Assembly: GCA_963921825.1 (NCBI GenBank) | Contig: OY997589.1 | Coordinates: forward strand, 81,948,523-82,012,522 | Direction: 5' to 3' | Origin: Erodium maritimum | Taxonomy: Eukaryota > Streptophyta > Magnoliopsida > Geraniales > Geraniaceae | DNA: 64,000 bases | In this document: positions 39,180 through 50,300 of the stretch, piece by piece | How positions within the stretch are numbered: the first letter of the stretch is position 1 | How the letters are laid out: each line of letters starts with the position of its first letter | Position numbers and translations under genes: made by a program | Notes under the pieces: model-generated | What the model saw: only the letters and a program-made list of their open reading frames with translations | Told to the model about the DNA's origin: nothing | Database searches by the model: none

Positions 39180-40190
39180 ATCCATGTTTTATCGCTATGA
39201 GTCGCTATGTTAGGGTTTTGGTGCCGCCTCGCAGTGCCTCACCCCGGCCCAGCCTCCACCCCTCCCGGCGTAGTTTGGTCTCTCTCGTCCACTGTCTTGA
39301 CGTTTTTCCTATTCCTCTGCCTCTTGTGATGCTGCTAGGCCTGGATTAGAGGAGTTTACCTCTCTGCGAGGCGACCTCCCTCGACCTTTTTCATCGACAA
39401 TTCATCGGTCCCCGACGGGGGGGGGGGGGGGGGGGGGGGGTCCTCCTACACGGATCTTTCCCTAACAGGTTCCTCGTCTCCCTCGCCCCAATCGGTGGAA
39501 CCATCGATGTCCCCACCTCCTTGGCCTTCATCGATGCATGCAGGAACCATACAGATTCGATGTACCCCCGTTTTCTCTACCTACTACAGATTGATCTGGC
39601 ACTGGATCAAACTATATCGGATCATCTCTCTTGAGCAACCCTCGACATCTCTGAATCCGCCATTGGCGCGTCCATGTCCCTGGCCTCCACCGCCGCACCC
39701 TCCTTGACCTAGTACATACTAGATCGTCTAATTGTCACTTGATCATATGAGTGAGGCTTGTTGCTTTCTGTAGGGGGGATACTAGACCAAGGATATCAAC
39801 AATTAGTAGATGAGATAGGTTAGTTGTTGCTAACCATGAAGGGTCGGGGCTTTTTTATCCTTAGATCCCTTTGTACCTTATAACCTTATATCTACCCTAG
39901 CGAGATTGCTTTCCAGTCATCTCTTTATTCTCTTGAAACTTAGGGCCCATTTCAACTATGGTGTTCTTTGTCCCAGTGGCTGGAGCCCTGGGATTCTTCC
40001 TCCCTTCCTTTGCCTTCTTGGGAACCAACTTTCCCACCGGTTGCCACGGTGGGTAAGGGTGGTGGCCAAATAGGATAAGACACCCCAACAGGCCCCAGGT
40101 GGTGCATGTCCCTCCAAACTGTGGGTTAGGAAGGATGTCAAACGTTATGCTCGATGATCTTTCCCAAGCCATACCCTCTTACGTGGACGC
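39180..40190. mobile_element. LINE ORF1-like remnant with poly-G tract
   Basis: The left part is GC-rich with proline-rich frames and a 24-base G run (39417-39440). The right part has a minus frame (40172-39897) with PPWQPVGKLVPKKAKEGRK, which resembles the region after the zinc knuckle of LINE ORF1 proteins. No target duplication was found and the two parts may belong to different insertions in opposite orientation. Confidence 0.3.
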
Positions 40191-40209
40191 AAAATGCATC
40201 GGTTTTAGA

Positions 40210-41220
40210 TGTATTTAAGCACTCATCTTGAGCTTTTAGCATCAGGTTAGTGTGTTTCGTTGCATTTCTCACCCATTTTGTGCAATTGGTCCATTTACAA
40301 GAGGAAGCGAGGATTAAACGAGAAAATGGGAATTAGGAGCAAAATTTGATCGAGATCGACAATTCCCTAAGCCAGGGTAGATCCAAGAACGGTCGATGAT
40401 CGAAACCACGACGGACCTAGCCACGCACAACACCTCAACGCCTCACAAGTGCCAGAACAAATTGTTTTATGCCCGTTGGCTCCTCTCAATGCCTATAACA
40501 CACCATTTCAATGCTCTCCTAGGAACAGACCGTCCTTCGGTCCGCGACGCGCGCAGAAGTCAAGTTTTCAGCTGTGATTTTAAGGGTATAAATAGAAAAC
40601 TTAGGTAATTGATTTTTGGGAGACGAGTTTCGGAAGCAAAGAGATTGAGTGAGACCTAGACTTTAGATTTAAGGAGAGAGAAGTGAAGGATTAGAATAAC
40701 ACTTTGGGTTTTCATCGATTATATCGGTATTAGTATCGACTTTACTCTTTAAATCATGTTTGTCTGTTGTTCTTTTTCTTGTTTGTGTTAATTCTTCATC
40801 TCTTTGAGCTAAATCTCCATTGATTTAGGGTTAGGGGAAACGATATGATAAGTTAATTAAAAGGATTCGTGTTTACTTTGTGCAATTTGTCTGTAAGTGT
40901 AACATGATTCCCTGCGAATTATTTATTGTATTGTAACCCTGTTAAAGTCCTAAATCGCTTTCTCCTCTTAATTTCACATCAATTCTAATATTTTGTTTCT
41001 TATTTGATTGAGAATTATTTTACTTTACATTTCAAATGCGATATATTTTTCCAAAATTAAAATCATATTTATTCAGAAACAACTTAAGTAACAAGTTTTA
41101 AATTAAGTTCTTGTTTAACTGCTCACATGGGTACGATAACCGGAACTCAAACCAAAATACTACCTGACAAGCGGTGCACTTGTCGCATCCTTTTTGTGAA
41201 TTAATTCTCAAGGTGTCACC
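40210..41220. mobile_element. Possible Ty3/gypsy LTR or leader remnant
   Basis: Contains words often seen in plant gypsy (Athila/Tat-like) LTRs, such as GTGTGTTTCGTTGCATTTCTC near the left edge and GGTACGATAACCGG followed by CGGTGCACTTGTCGCATCC at the right. A second LTR was not found, so this is a low-confidence solo or fragment. Confidence 0.25.
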
Positions 41221-42240
41221 CTCCTTTATCTCTACCCCGGAGTGGGGTTGCTAGGTGGGCCTGTGCATCCAAGGATATGTTGGGGTCTCAAGCAGGACGT
41301 CTGACGTTAGGGGTGGGGCATGAAATTGCGACTTCATCGGGCCAAATCTAGGGTAAAATTAGGTTGGGGTTCCTTGATGCGAGGGTTCTCGGAGTTGACC
41401 AATATGTGCTGAAGTTATAACCCAAGGTTGTATTCTATTCAGCCATAGGGGATAGGTTATACAAGGATGTCCCTAGAGTGGCATTCAAACATTCATGGAT
41501 CGTTGTCCCAAGCGGCCATTGTTGAAGCGGAACGTGGGAAAGCGTTCGCACTGTAGGTTGATGCGAATCGGTTGAGGAATTCCTAAAACTTCAGAAGCAT
41601 AGTCCGCCGGAAGGGGCAATCCAGGTTCATCCAGAACCTAATGACCTTCACGTAGTACCCAAGAGTGTTCCACATAAGGGTTCTCGTAGACTCCGTCATG
41701 ACCTCTGGTGGGATATCCCGAACTTGGTCTCACAGTTGGATATGATTAAAGTGAGATGCAGTCGAAATCCCTTACGTCAGCATGTCCGAAAGGCTAGGGG
41801 GGTTCATGGTTGAAACACCACGACTCATCCCGCCGGAACCTATCCTTAGCTTCTTGAGAGGCGAAGAAAAATATGGAGACGTCTGGCCCTAGGTCCTTGA
41901 CCACACGCCCTTTAGAGGATGAAACCTAGGCCTTTGTGATGAACCAAAGCATCATTATGCGGTTGTAAGGCCGAACGGTGAGGAGGCGATCCGCCATGCC
42001 ATAAAGGCAGAAAACCAGGGAAGACTTGTTCGTCGAGTCATGCGGGACATCAACCACCGCATTCTCGTTCTGGTCAATCGAACATGATTATGAGAAGCGC
42101 TCATAGACATCATCGAGGAACGTTGCATGTGTCGGTAGGATAGTGGCATCGACCAGTAGGGGTGACGCCTTGCGGTTTTAGCACAAAAAAGGACATGGAA
42201 AGCGTACCGGTTGTCAAGTAGTATTCGGTATTTGTAGTTC
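41221..42240. other. Unclassified GC-balanced repeat-like segment
   Basis: GC content rises relative to its flanks and short frames exist on both strands, but no domain was recognised. It probably belongs to a decayed retroelement together with its neighbours. Confidence 0.25.
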
Positions 42241-43035
42241 TGAGTTATCGAACCCAAAGGAGCACAAGATAAGCACTTTCTATCTAGATCCGTTATTAAT
42301 CTATTCCGTTCAGTAAATGGTATTGGTTTTCAAACATACAGAAGTACAGAGTAATTTAAATGTACGCAAGTGCTCAGGCGAATCAAAAAATTATTTGAAT
42401 AAGAGAAATATTAATATAAGGTATAGGTTTATAGAGACCATTCCAATACATTAAACACCGATAAATGTTGTGAAGTTGTCTAATTTTAGGCGCAACGAAC
42501 TATCACTGAGCTAGTCCTAACTTCTCTTGAATGTTTCGGACCCTAATGGAATATAACCACCTAGTTCTCCCGAATCTAGATGTATGAAGACCCAAAGCAC
42601 TAAGTTCTCTAAAAGTTTCTAGCTTTCAGTACAAAACCTATAGCTATTGCGATTGTTTTAATCTAGTTATCCTCATCTCTCGTGTGTTGGATTACAATTC
42701 CTATCATCTATCAAGCCTACAAGGGAGATAGAGCACTAAGTATAAATCAAATGATAAACTCTAGATTAAAACCGAGCATCACAATATTCATGGCATTCAA
42801 CACATTGGAAATAAAATCTCTAGTCCCCCATAAACTTAGATTATGGGGGTTTAGTTGCTCATGGAGAAAGAAGAAGAAGTCATGAAAGAAGAAAAACAAA
42901 CATTAATCATTATTGAAAAGTTAGAGAATCAAAATACAAAAATTGGATTACAATGATGTTATTCAAGATTCAATTTCTTCTCCTTCGATCGCTTATCTCT
43001 TGTTCCCTTCTAAACTAGCCCAAGTACAAGTTATA
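42241..43035. other. AT-rich segment, possibly noncoding retroelement sequence
   Basis: Contains CATAAACTTAGATTATGGGG followed by GTTGCTCATGGAGAAAG, a pattern reminiscent of gypsy noncoding regions. Nothing else supports a class. Confidence 0.25.
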
Positions 43036-43039
43036 TCCT

Positions 43040-44700
43040 TTCTAAACCTAAATTTGGGCTTATAAATGGTGAAAAATGAGTCTGAAACGGACCAGGAAAA
43101 AGGCCTCAGCGAATGTCGGGGGCAACCTCACGACACCGGGTGTGGGTCCGTGTCGGCTCCTACCAGGTATTGGGTAGTGTCTTGTATCGAAACATCAATC
43201 TTTGGCTACTTTTCCTCTTCGGGCACGGGTAAGGTCACGAGATTGGTGATCAATCACCATTGTTTTAGTAATCAATTACCATGGAAGTTCTATGGGTTTG
43301 GGGTTTGATCTGTTGCGCCAGAGGCGTGTTGCAGAGGTGATTTGGAGTAGGAACATGAGGAAAGAGGTCTAAACATTTGGTGGAGAAGGTTACACCTTCT
43401 TTCTTATTATACCGTGGGAGGCATCCACGACATCAAGGGAGATCGAAAGGAAGAGTTCCACCTCTTTGGCTTACGTTATGCATTGTCTTTATCCTCGCGT
43501 TGGTGGGGGCGGTGACCGGTTGTTCTCTTGGTAGTGATTGTGCCAACGATTAATGGGCGATGGAGGCGATAGGCCCCTGATTTTCGTGCAAGTGTGGAGG
43601 CTCCTTCCTATGTTAGTCATGAGTTCTCTCTGGTACATTTTGTTGCTCGTGATCCCACCTCGGATTGATACGATTGACAGCGATAAGGACGGTGCGACCC
43701 AGTTGGCCGAGCGATTGTGGAGGTCTTTAGTTTGAAGGACATGAGGCCTTTTTGGTACACCCATGGTGGAGTTGTGTGGGATCTTTAGATGTTTCGTCGA
43801 GGGGACCAAAGTCTCTACTGAATGCGGCTAGACTTGTACCTCGCCTCCTTTCCGAGGGTTCTGGTTGTGCGTGGTGATTATGCCATTTCTTGGGGAGTAC
43901 GGTCGACCGATGTCAAGGAGATGGCGGCAAAAGTTATGCGCGGTGATAATGGGATCGCATGTAGAGCACGACCGACTGACGTCAAGGATGCGGTAGATGG
44001 AGGTGTACGTCGTGCGCGTGCACTTACGGACTCGTAGAGTTTTATGGAGTCCAATGGAGCATCAAGAGAAATGGCGAGAGGCGGCAAGAACCCTCGTCTC
44101 TCCCTATGAGTAATCAAGGGGTGATGAGAGGTCTGTGGGTACTCCCCCTCATTGACCATAAGGTGACATCGACTCCACCAAGTAGTGACGGGACATTCTC
44201 TAATCAGATTAGGAACTAACATTTTTACGTTTTTACATGCCATCATTATCAACAGAGGGCGGACGACGTTATTTGGTTCTTCAGGAGCATGCTTAGTCCA
44301 TTTGAACCCTCTTAGTCCCTGGTCACAAGACTGCCCAGACCGTCTCTCTCGGGTTTCAACAATTGTTTCAATGGTCTCGAGCGCTTACGTAGTATTCTCC
44401 AGGAGCACAGTCCAGAGTCGATCGATGCCTATTCTGACCAAAGGGCTCACTCGACCTTATCCCACAGTCATCAGGCGATGTACTGGTTGCCTCGGCCGAT
44501 ATCGCATAATTCTCCTGTTGACACCCTGGAAGCACTTCAGTGAACGAATATTTTTTCAATTTCGCAGTTGTCCCACGATGTGTGGATTTATTTGTTTCCT
44601 TACAGTTATTTTAATTGGTTGTTGTTTCTCTTAGGTGACCCGTTTTAAATCGATTCCTCTGAAGATTTTTTTTATTAATATATTATTCACATTTCCCGCT
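43040..44700 (+). mobile_element. Decayed retroposon remnants
   Basis: GC-richer DNA with short frames on both strands. The right end (44590-44700) looks like a LINE 3' end, ending TTCCCGCTAAAAAATAAAAT, similar to the tail of the 9048-10985 element. No domain or target duplication was identified. Confidence 0.3.
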
Positions 44701-45759
44701 AAAAAATAAAATAAAATATCTGAGAAAGAACAGTTTTAAAGCAATTTTCTTTTAATAAAAATATAAGGGGCATAGCCAAAAGCAAATAAATAAATAAAAC
44801 AATGGGAAAAAGGAGAAGGCAAAACTTTTTGCCCAAAGAATTGAATTCCAAAACTAATACTCATAATGGTTTTGTTCTTTGACTGATCATCGAGATCGAG
44901 ATAGAGAATCAAAATCGATTTGTGTCGAGCTAACTAGCTTAGCTAACCTACCTATATCTCATCTTATCTCGATTTTATTGCCTTCCACTCACTTAAATTT
45001 TCTTTTTAAAATGTCTCAAAACAATTATCATTATTTGAGAAATAATAACTGTAAACAAGTTGTGGGTAGAGTAGCATTTTCTTTTATCCTGATGTTCAGC
45101 TTTACTTAGACAGTTTATCAAAAGGAGAAAAGGCTTAAAACCTTTAAAGACTGCACTCAAACATATAATTTTATTTATTTATTTTTGGTTGGTCTAACAA
45201 ATTCGCATATTGTTCTTTCTAGGTACAAGTTTAGTGGAGGAGCCAGCTAAATTTAAGGTCATGATATGCTAGAAATTCCATGAAATCTATACTCACATTG
45301 ATCAATCATTTGATCAATACATAATCATAAAACAACAAAAATTTATAGTTAATTTTAAAACAATTGTATTCACTACAATTTATATTTTCAATAACTAGCT
45401 AAATAAAAAGGAACATATTAGTAACACATTCTCGCTAACTTTCCCTTTTCGTAGTTATAAACTAACTTTCAGTTTAGTACAATTTACGAGAAACAATAGT
45501 CCGTTATGATGTTGTTTATACTGTATAAAAATTAAATATTAGTTCTTTTGAAAAAAAATCGTTCATAGTCGATTAGTTCAAAATAGATGATGGTTTTTGA
45601 GAATAAACTTACAGGATTGTACTTGTAATTTGTAAAACCTGGGAACGTCATAAAAAATTTCGTTATGTAAATGTGAAGATTGGTTTGTAACATTATGATG
45701 CATTCTTGAGATTGGAAGGTTAATAAAAGGGTGTTATTAACGTTTTTCTTAAATTAAAT
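44701..45759. other. Gene-free AT-rich spacer upstream of the copia element
   Basis: AT-rich sequence with no recognisable gene. Its last five bases (TAAAT) are the probable left target duplication of the copia element. Confidence 0.45.
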
Positions 45760-45909
45760 TGATAACAATTGTGTTAATTGTATTGAATTCGATAAATAAA
45801 GCCTACAATGTACATGTATATATAGCGGTGTTGCACCACTAGGGTTTTCTAAACCCGATCTTAACTCTAACGAGTCACATGGGCTGGGCCTATACAATAT
45901 ATTCTAACA
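45760..45909 (-). repeat. 3' LTR of the copia element
   Basis: 150 bp, from TGATAACAATTGTG to ATATATTCTAACA on the plus strand. Compared with the other LTR it has about 12 substitutions and a 2-bp TA deletion. Preceded, in element sense, by the poly-G polypurine tract at 45910-45925. Confidence 0.92.
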
Positions 45910-45925
45910 CCCCCCCCCCCCCCCC
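45910..45925 (-). other. Polypurine tract of the copia element (poly-G)
   Basis: Sixteen consecutive G on the element strand directly abut the 3' LTR. Polypurine tracts prime plus-strand DNA synthesis. A pure G run is an unusual form. Confidence 0.8.
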
Positions 45926-45931
45926 TGAAAC

Positions 45932-47461
45932 TCAAGATGGTGGTAATGAACCCAAATTGAGTTTGTCAACTAAAGGTTTGAACTTCCATGGGATTAAAAC
46001 CTTGGTGAAGATATATGCAATCTGATCGCTAGAGGAGACAGATCGGAGAGCGAGGGTGCCCTGATTGAGATGTTGTCTGACAAAGTGACAATTGATCTCA
46101 ATATGCTTGGTGCGTTCATGGAAGACCTCATTATGAGCAATCTGAATAGCACTCTGACTGTCACAATGAATGGTAGTGGCTGACTTGTGAACAACACCCA
46201 TGTCATGTAGTAACCAACGAAGCCATATGAGTTCGGAAGTAGTATCAGCAAGGGCTCGATACTCAGCTTCCGTGCTGAAGCAGGCAATGGTTGTTTGTTT
46301 CTTACTTCTCCAGGAAATGAGAGAGTTACCAAGAAAGAAACAGTAACATGTGGTAGATCGTCGGTCTGTGGGATCGCCTGCCCAATCTGCATCTGAATAG
46401 GCTTGTAGGACTAAAGGTGAGCCATAAGAGAAATGAAGTCCTTGTGTTAAGGTGCCTCGAACATAGCGGAAGATCAGAACGGCCTCATAGTGAGTAGTGT
46501 GAGGTGCGCACATGAACTGACTGACGATGTGGACAACATATGCAATGTCAGGTCTAGTAACAGTGAGGTATACCAACTCTCCAACTAATCGGCGATATAA
46601 AGTGGGATTCTCGAGAGCTTTACCATCTGATGGAAGATACTTGACATTCGCTTCAATGGGAGTGGAAGCGATCTTACTATCGGTTATTCCCCCCTTGGAG
46701 ATGAGCTCGGCTGCATACTTGGCTTGGGACAAATGATAACCAGAGGATAGAGAGGAAATCTCCAAACCAAGAAAGTAAGAGAGATGACTCAAATCCTTCA
46801 TCTCGAACTGTTCGCTTAGATGATGCTTAAGATCTACAATGCCGATAGCATCATCACCAGTAATGATTATATCATCCACATACAGAAGTAAGAGAGTATG
46901 GCCCTGAGAGGTCTGACGAACAAACAGTGAGTTGTCGTGCGGACTAGAGACGAAACCAAAGACTTCCATCGCACTACTGAACTTGGAGTACCATGCCCGC
47001 GGAGCCTGCTTGAGTCCATAAATGGATTTGCGCAAACGGCAAACCATGTGTGGGGGGTGATTATAGCCGGGCGGGGGCTTCATATAAACCTACTCTGTAA
47101 GATCTCCATTGAGAAAAGCATTCTTCACGTCCATTTGAAAAACGTCCCACTATCGACCAGCAGCAACAACAAGAATGGTGCGAACAGAAGTGAGTCTCGC
47201 AACAGGAGAAAATGTTTCCTCATAATCAACCCCATGTTCCTGGGTAAATCCACGAGCCACAATACGTGCCTTGTAGTGCTCGATAGAACCACCTGCCTTG
47301 GTCTTCACCTTGTATACCCATCTAGAACCGATCACATGTTTGTCCCGAGATAAAGGTACCAGATCCCATGTATGAGTCTTCACCATGGCCTGTAGTTCGT
47401 CAGTCATTACTTGCTGCCACAAGGGGTTTAGTGCAAGCCTCCCGATAGGTGTCAGGCTCAT
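45932..47461 (-). pseudogene. Copia reverse transcriptase and RNase H, two amber stops
   Basis: One minus-strand frame spans the region from 47461 to 45932, interrupted by TAG at 47150-47152 and 47090-47092. Domain landmarks include SRWVYKVKTK and KARIVARGFTQ in the N-terminal RT, a QMDVKNAFLNG first catalytic Asp between the stops, LLLYVDDIIITGDD for the catalytic pair and YFLGLEI. In RNase H there are YSDADWAGDPTDRRST, WRSKKQTTIACFSTEAEYRA and HCDSQSAIQIAHN. Length and order match the copia family. The two stops mean no full-length RT can be made without recoding. The C-terminal end lies only a few bases before the polypurine tract. Confidence 0.93.
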
Positions 47462-48965
47462 ATATGGAGGACACTATGGAAGCGACACGAGATGGTAGGG
47501 TTACCTCAAAGTCCTGGAGGTGAGATGGGAGTTGCCGATTACGCTGTGGTTGAGTCGGTAGCACAGGATCCTCTAGCACGGGATCCTCTAGCGGAACATG
47601 GTCCATGGTAGGAGGCAGAGATGTCAGAGCACCTGCAAGAGTCAGCTCAATGGGATAACCCTCATCATCATCAGAAAACAGATCAATATCGGGATTAGAA
47701 AAGAAAGGAATAGACTCGAGAATGTGAAAAGAAGACATGGAAGAAAACATCTTATGTTCCCAGAATGTGACATGGCGAGATATGCGGAGACGTTTGGAAA
47801 CAGGGTCCCAACATCTGTACCATTTGTGTTTGAACTCATACCCAATAAAGCAACAAAGACGAGAACGAGGTTCAAGTTTAGTACGTTCATGAGGTTGTAT
47901 ATGAACAAAACAGACACACCCAAAGACACGAAGAAGATCATAAACTGGAGGACGACCATACGAACACTCGTAAGGAGTTTTGTTACCTATGACCGGGGAT
48001 GGAACTCTGTTGATGGTGTAAACGGCTGTAAGGGCAGCCTCCCCCCAGAAACGTTCAGGACAAGCAGCTGCAATGGTGAGAGCACAGACCGTATTAAGAA
48101 TATGGCGATGTTTGCGTTCTGCCCGACCATTTTGTTGCGATGTACCAGGACAGGAGCGCTGAACGATAGTACCGGTGGAAGCAAGTTGTGCAAGGAAGGA
48201 TGACTCTTTAAATTCCATGTCGTTATCCATACGCAGTGTTTTGATAACTTTAGAGAATTGTGTGTGAACCATCGCAGAAAACTCAGAATAAATTTTGTTG
48301 AAGTCAGATTTATTATGCATGAGATAAATCCAAGTAAAACGAGTATGATCATCAACAAATATAACAAACCACCTAGACCCCCCCATGGTCGGAACAGGTG
48401 CCGCTCCCCACAAGTCAGAATGAACAAGATCAAAAGGTGCAGAGGAAATAGTATTATTAAGGGAAAACGGCAGTTTATGATGTTTAACATGCTGACAAGA
48501 CACACAATCACCAAAGTTATGCGAAACTGACCCCAAAAAACCACTAGAAATAAGACTACGCAAACGAGAGGAAGAGGGATGACCTAGCCGGGAGTGCCAT
48601 AGATCGGCAGAGACGACAATGCCACAAGTAGACGAGGATAATGATGATGGTGAGGGAACCACCAGTGAGGTGAGTTCGAACAGGCGACCAACTTTACGTC
48701 CTGTCCCATGGATTTGTCCCGTCAGTGGATCCTGCACAAGAACAGAAGAAGTACGACCAGAAAAGTTAACATTAAAACCCAAATCACACAATTGACTAAC
48801 CGATACAAGGTTCAGTGACAAATCTGGGACAAGCAAGGTGTTCGGTAGTGATAGCTGGCATGTGGTTGCAGTACCACAGTGTGTGGCAAGTAAAGTGGAA
48901 TTATCAGTAGTACGAATAGACGGAGACTTGGTGACCGGGGTTACACATGTAAGCAAATCTAACTA
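47400..48965 (-). pseudogene. Copia GAG-pre-integrase and integrase core
   Basis: A 518-codon frame on the minus strand starts just after an in-frame TAG at 48963-48965. The zinc-binding pre-integrase module is visible as LWHSRLGHPS followed by CVSCQHVKHHKLPF. The integrase core shows the DDE triad in HSDLWG, LRMDND and NGRAERKHRHIL, then the FWGEAALTAVYTINRVPS and FGCVCFVH segments typical of copia. The frame ends at 47400 because of a one-base shift within an ACTAAACCCC stretch near 47427-47433, after which the RT frame continues. Integrase itself is uninterrupted and could in principle be translated, but it is separated from both neighbours by a stop and a frameshift. Confidence 0.92.
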
Positions 48966-49450
48966 AGGGCTCATATGATTGAAACAAGCAGAATCAAAAT
49001 ACCAAGTGGATGTGCGACCTGGCGTAGTAGTGGATGAGCTACCCGATGAGGCAGTGTGAGCTGATAGGAACGCTCGTACGTCACCCAAGAGAGCAGTCAT
49101 GTCAGGAGATTCGGTAGACACAACAGGTGTAGTAGCAACAGATGTGCTACCTGGCGTAGTAGTGGATGAGCTACCTGACGAGGCAGTGTGAGCTGATAGG
49201 AGCGCTCGTATGTCACCCAAGAGAGCGGTCATCTCAAGAGATTCGGCATACACAGCAGGTGTAGCAGCAACAGTGCCATTGGGCTTGTAGGAAGGCCGAT
49301 GATCCCCACGGGAGCCACGCCCTCCCTAAAGTTTTGAGAGGGCCTAGAGTTACCCCATCGAGGGGTGTCTGAGGCAAGAAGGTGACGAGCATGAGTTCTG
49401 CATTCAGTTAAGACATGTCCAGATCTGTTGCAGAACGTACAGTGGGGCTT
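48963..49450 (-). pseudogene. Copia Gag C-terminus (CCHC knuckle) and protease remnant
   Basis: In element sense, the zinc knuckle CTFCNRSGHVLTEC lies at 49441-49400. A frameshift at about 49310-49335 follows, and then the frame 49253-48963. That frame holds two tandem 44-residue units (132 bp each) containing ALLGD and LLSAHTASSGSSSTTTPG. It ends TWYFDSACFNHMSP and a TAG. The last motif is the protease active-site region, where copia normally has DSG; here it reads DSA. Upstream of the knuckle no Gag capsid (UBN2-type) sequence is present. Confidence 0.85.
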
Positions 49451-50137
49451 GATATCAAAATTTTTTCATTAGGAATACCTGAAAAGAAAACACTGAATCA
49501 AAAGGATTAGTTTTTTTTTGTGGAACAAAAGTCAATGCGCGTGTGTGTCACGCGGTCAACGCGCGTATGTGGCACGCGGGCAGCGAGTGGCGCGTGTGCG
49601 CGACGTGCGCGTGGGAGCGCGTGGAGATCTGGCGCGTGTTGGCCACGCGTCTTCTTCCTCGTTTGATTTTGCAGGCGACGGCGGTTATGTGGCTGTTTCA
49701 CGGCGGCACTGTGGCTGTTTCACGGCGAGAATATAGTCATGGGACGTTGGGCTGCTGAACTGCCTCTACAAGCACCGGCGACGTGAGCTGGGAGACGGCG
49801 GGACAAACGGCGTTGGCGTTGCTTCGTCGGTGTGGCTTCGTCTGCGTTGCTTCGTCGGCGTGGCTCGCGACACAGGGAGCAGTAGAGCGGAACGGCGGCG
49901 GCGTGCAGGAGCAAGGAACGGCGGTGGCGTAGTCGATCGTTGTCGACCGAGATCGTCTCGCCGGCGGCTGTGGTGATCTGAATCTCCTCGCTGGTGGCTG
50001 CAGGGCTCGTCGGCGTTGGCGACTGGAGCAGGAGCAGCGGCTGAGCAGAAAGGGAATGCCGGCAGAATAGCGGGCAACGTTCAACGAAGGTGAACGACGG
50101 CGGCGGCTGAAGCGGAAGCGATATTAGAGCGATAGGG
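49451..50137 (-). other. GC-rich leader of the copia element
   Basis: Between the zinc knuckle and the primer-binding site lie about 690 bp of CpG-rich DNA. It includes CGCGTGTGCGCGACGTGCGC-like stretches and a CTTCGTCGGCGTGG repeat near 49830. No Gag capsid domain is readable in any minus frame, so this is mostly 5' leader plus a deletion junction. Confidence 0.65.
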
Positions 50138-50149
50138 GCTCTGATACCA
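50138..50149 (-). other. Primer-binding site (initiator tRNA-Met) of the copia element
   Basis: The minus strand reads TGGTATCAGAGC directly after the 5' LTR. This is the canonical copia match to the 3' end of initiator methionine tRNA. Confidence 0.9.
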
Positions 50150-50300
50150 TGATAACAATTGTGTTAATTGTACTGAATTCGATAAATAAAGCCTACAGTG
50201 TACATGTATATATATAGCGGTGTTCCACCACTAGAGTTTCCTAAACCCGATTTTAACCCTAACGAACCACATGCGATGACCTATACAATATATTCTAACA
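50150..50300 (-). repeat. 5' LTR of the copia element
   Basis: 151 bp with the same ends as the left LTR. The primer-binding site complement lies immediately inside, at 50138-50149. Confidence 0.92.

Larger units (their letters stand above)
45760..50300 (-). mobile_element. Ty1/copia LTR retrotransposon, complete ends, defective interior
   Basis: A 4.54-kb element on the minus strand has two LTRs of 150 and 151 bp that begin TG and end CA. The primer-binding site TGGTATCAGAGC (tRNA-iMet type) directly follows the 5' LTR, and a 16-base poly-G polypurine tract directly precedes the 3' LTR. Coding order in the minus sense is zinc knuckle, protease, integrase, reverse transcriptase, RNase H: the copia order. 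The flanks TAAAT and TAAAC match at 4 of 5 bases. The LTRs differ at roughly a dozen positions plus small indels, so the insertion is not recent. The capsid part of Gag is absent. Confidence 0.93.

Noticed and set aside
40210..41220. Claim of a complete gypsy element between 40 and 43 kb.
   Set aside because: Only LTR-like words were seen. No second LTR, primer site or pol domain could be found, so only a low-confidence fragment is listed.
41955..42257. 100-codon minus-strand frame.
   Set aside because: No recognisable motif. It is in an unclassified repeat-like block.
47090..47152. TAG codons as programmed readthrough sites in the copia pol.
   Set aside because: Two stops lie within 60 bp of each other in the RT core, and a separate frameshift lies nearby. 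Decay is the simpler reading.
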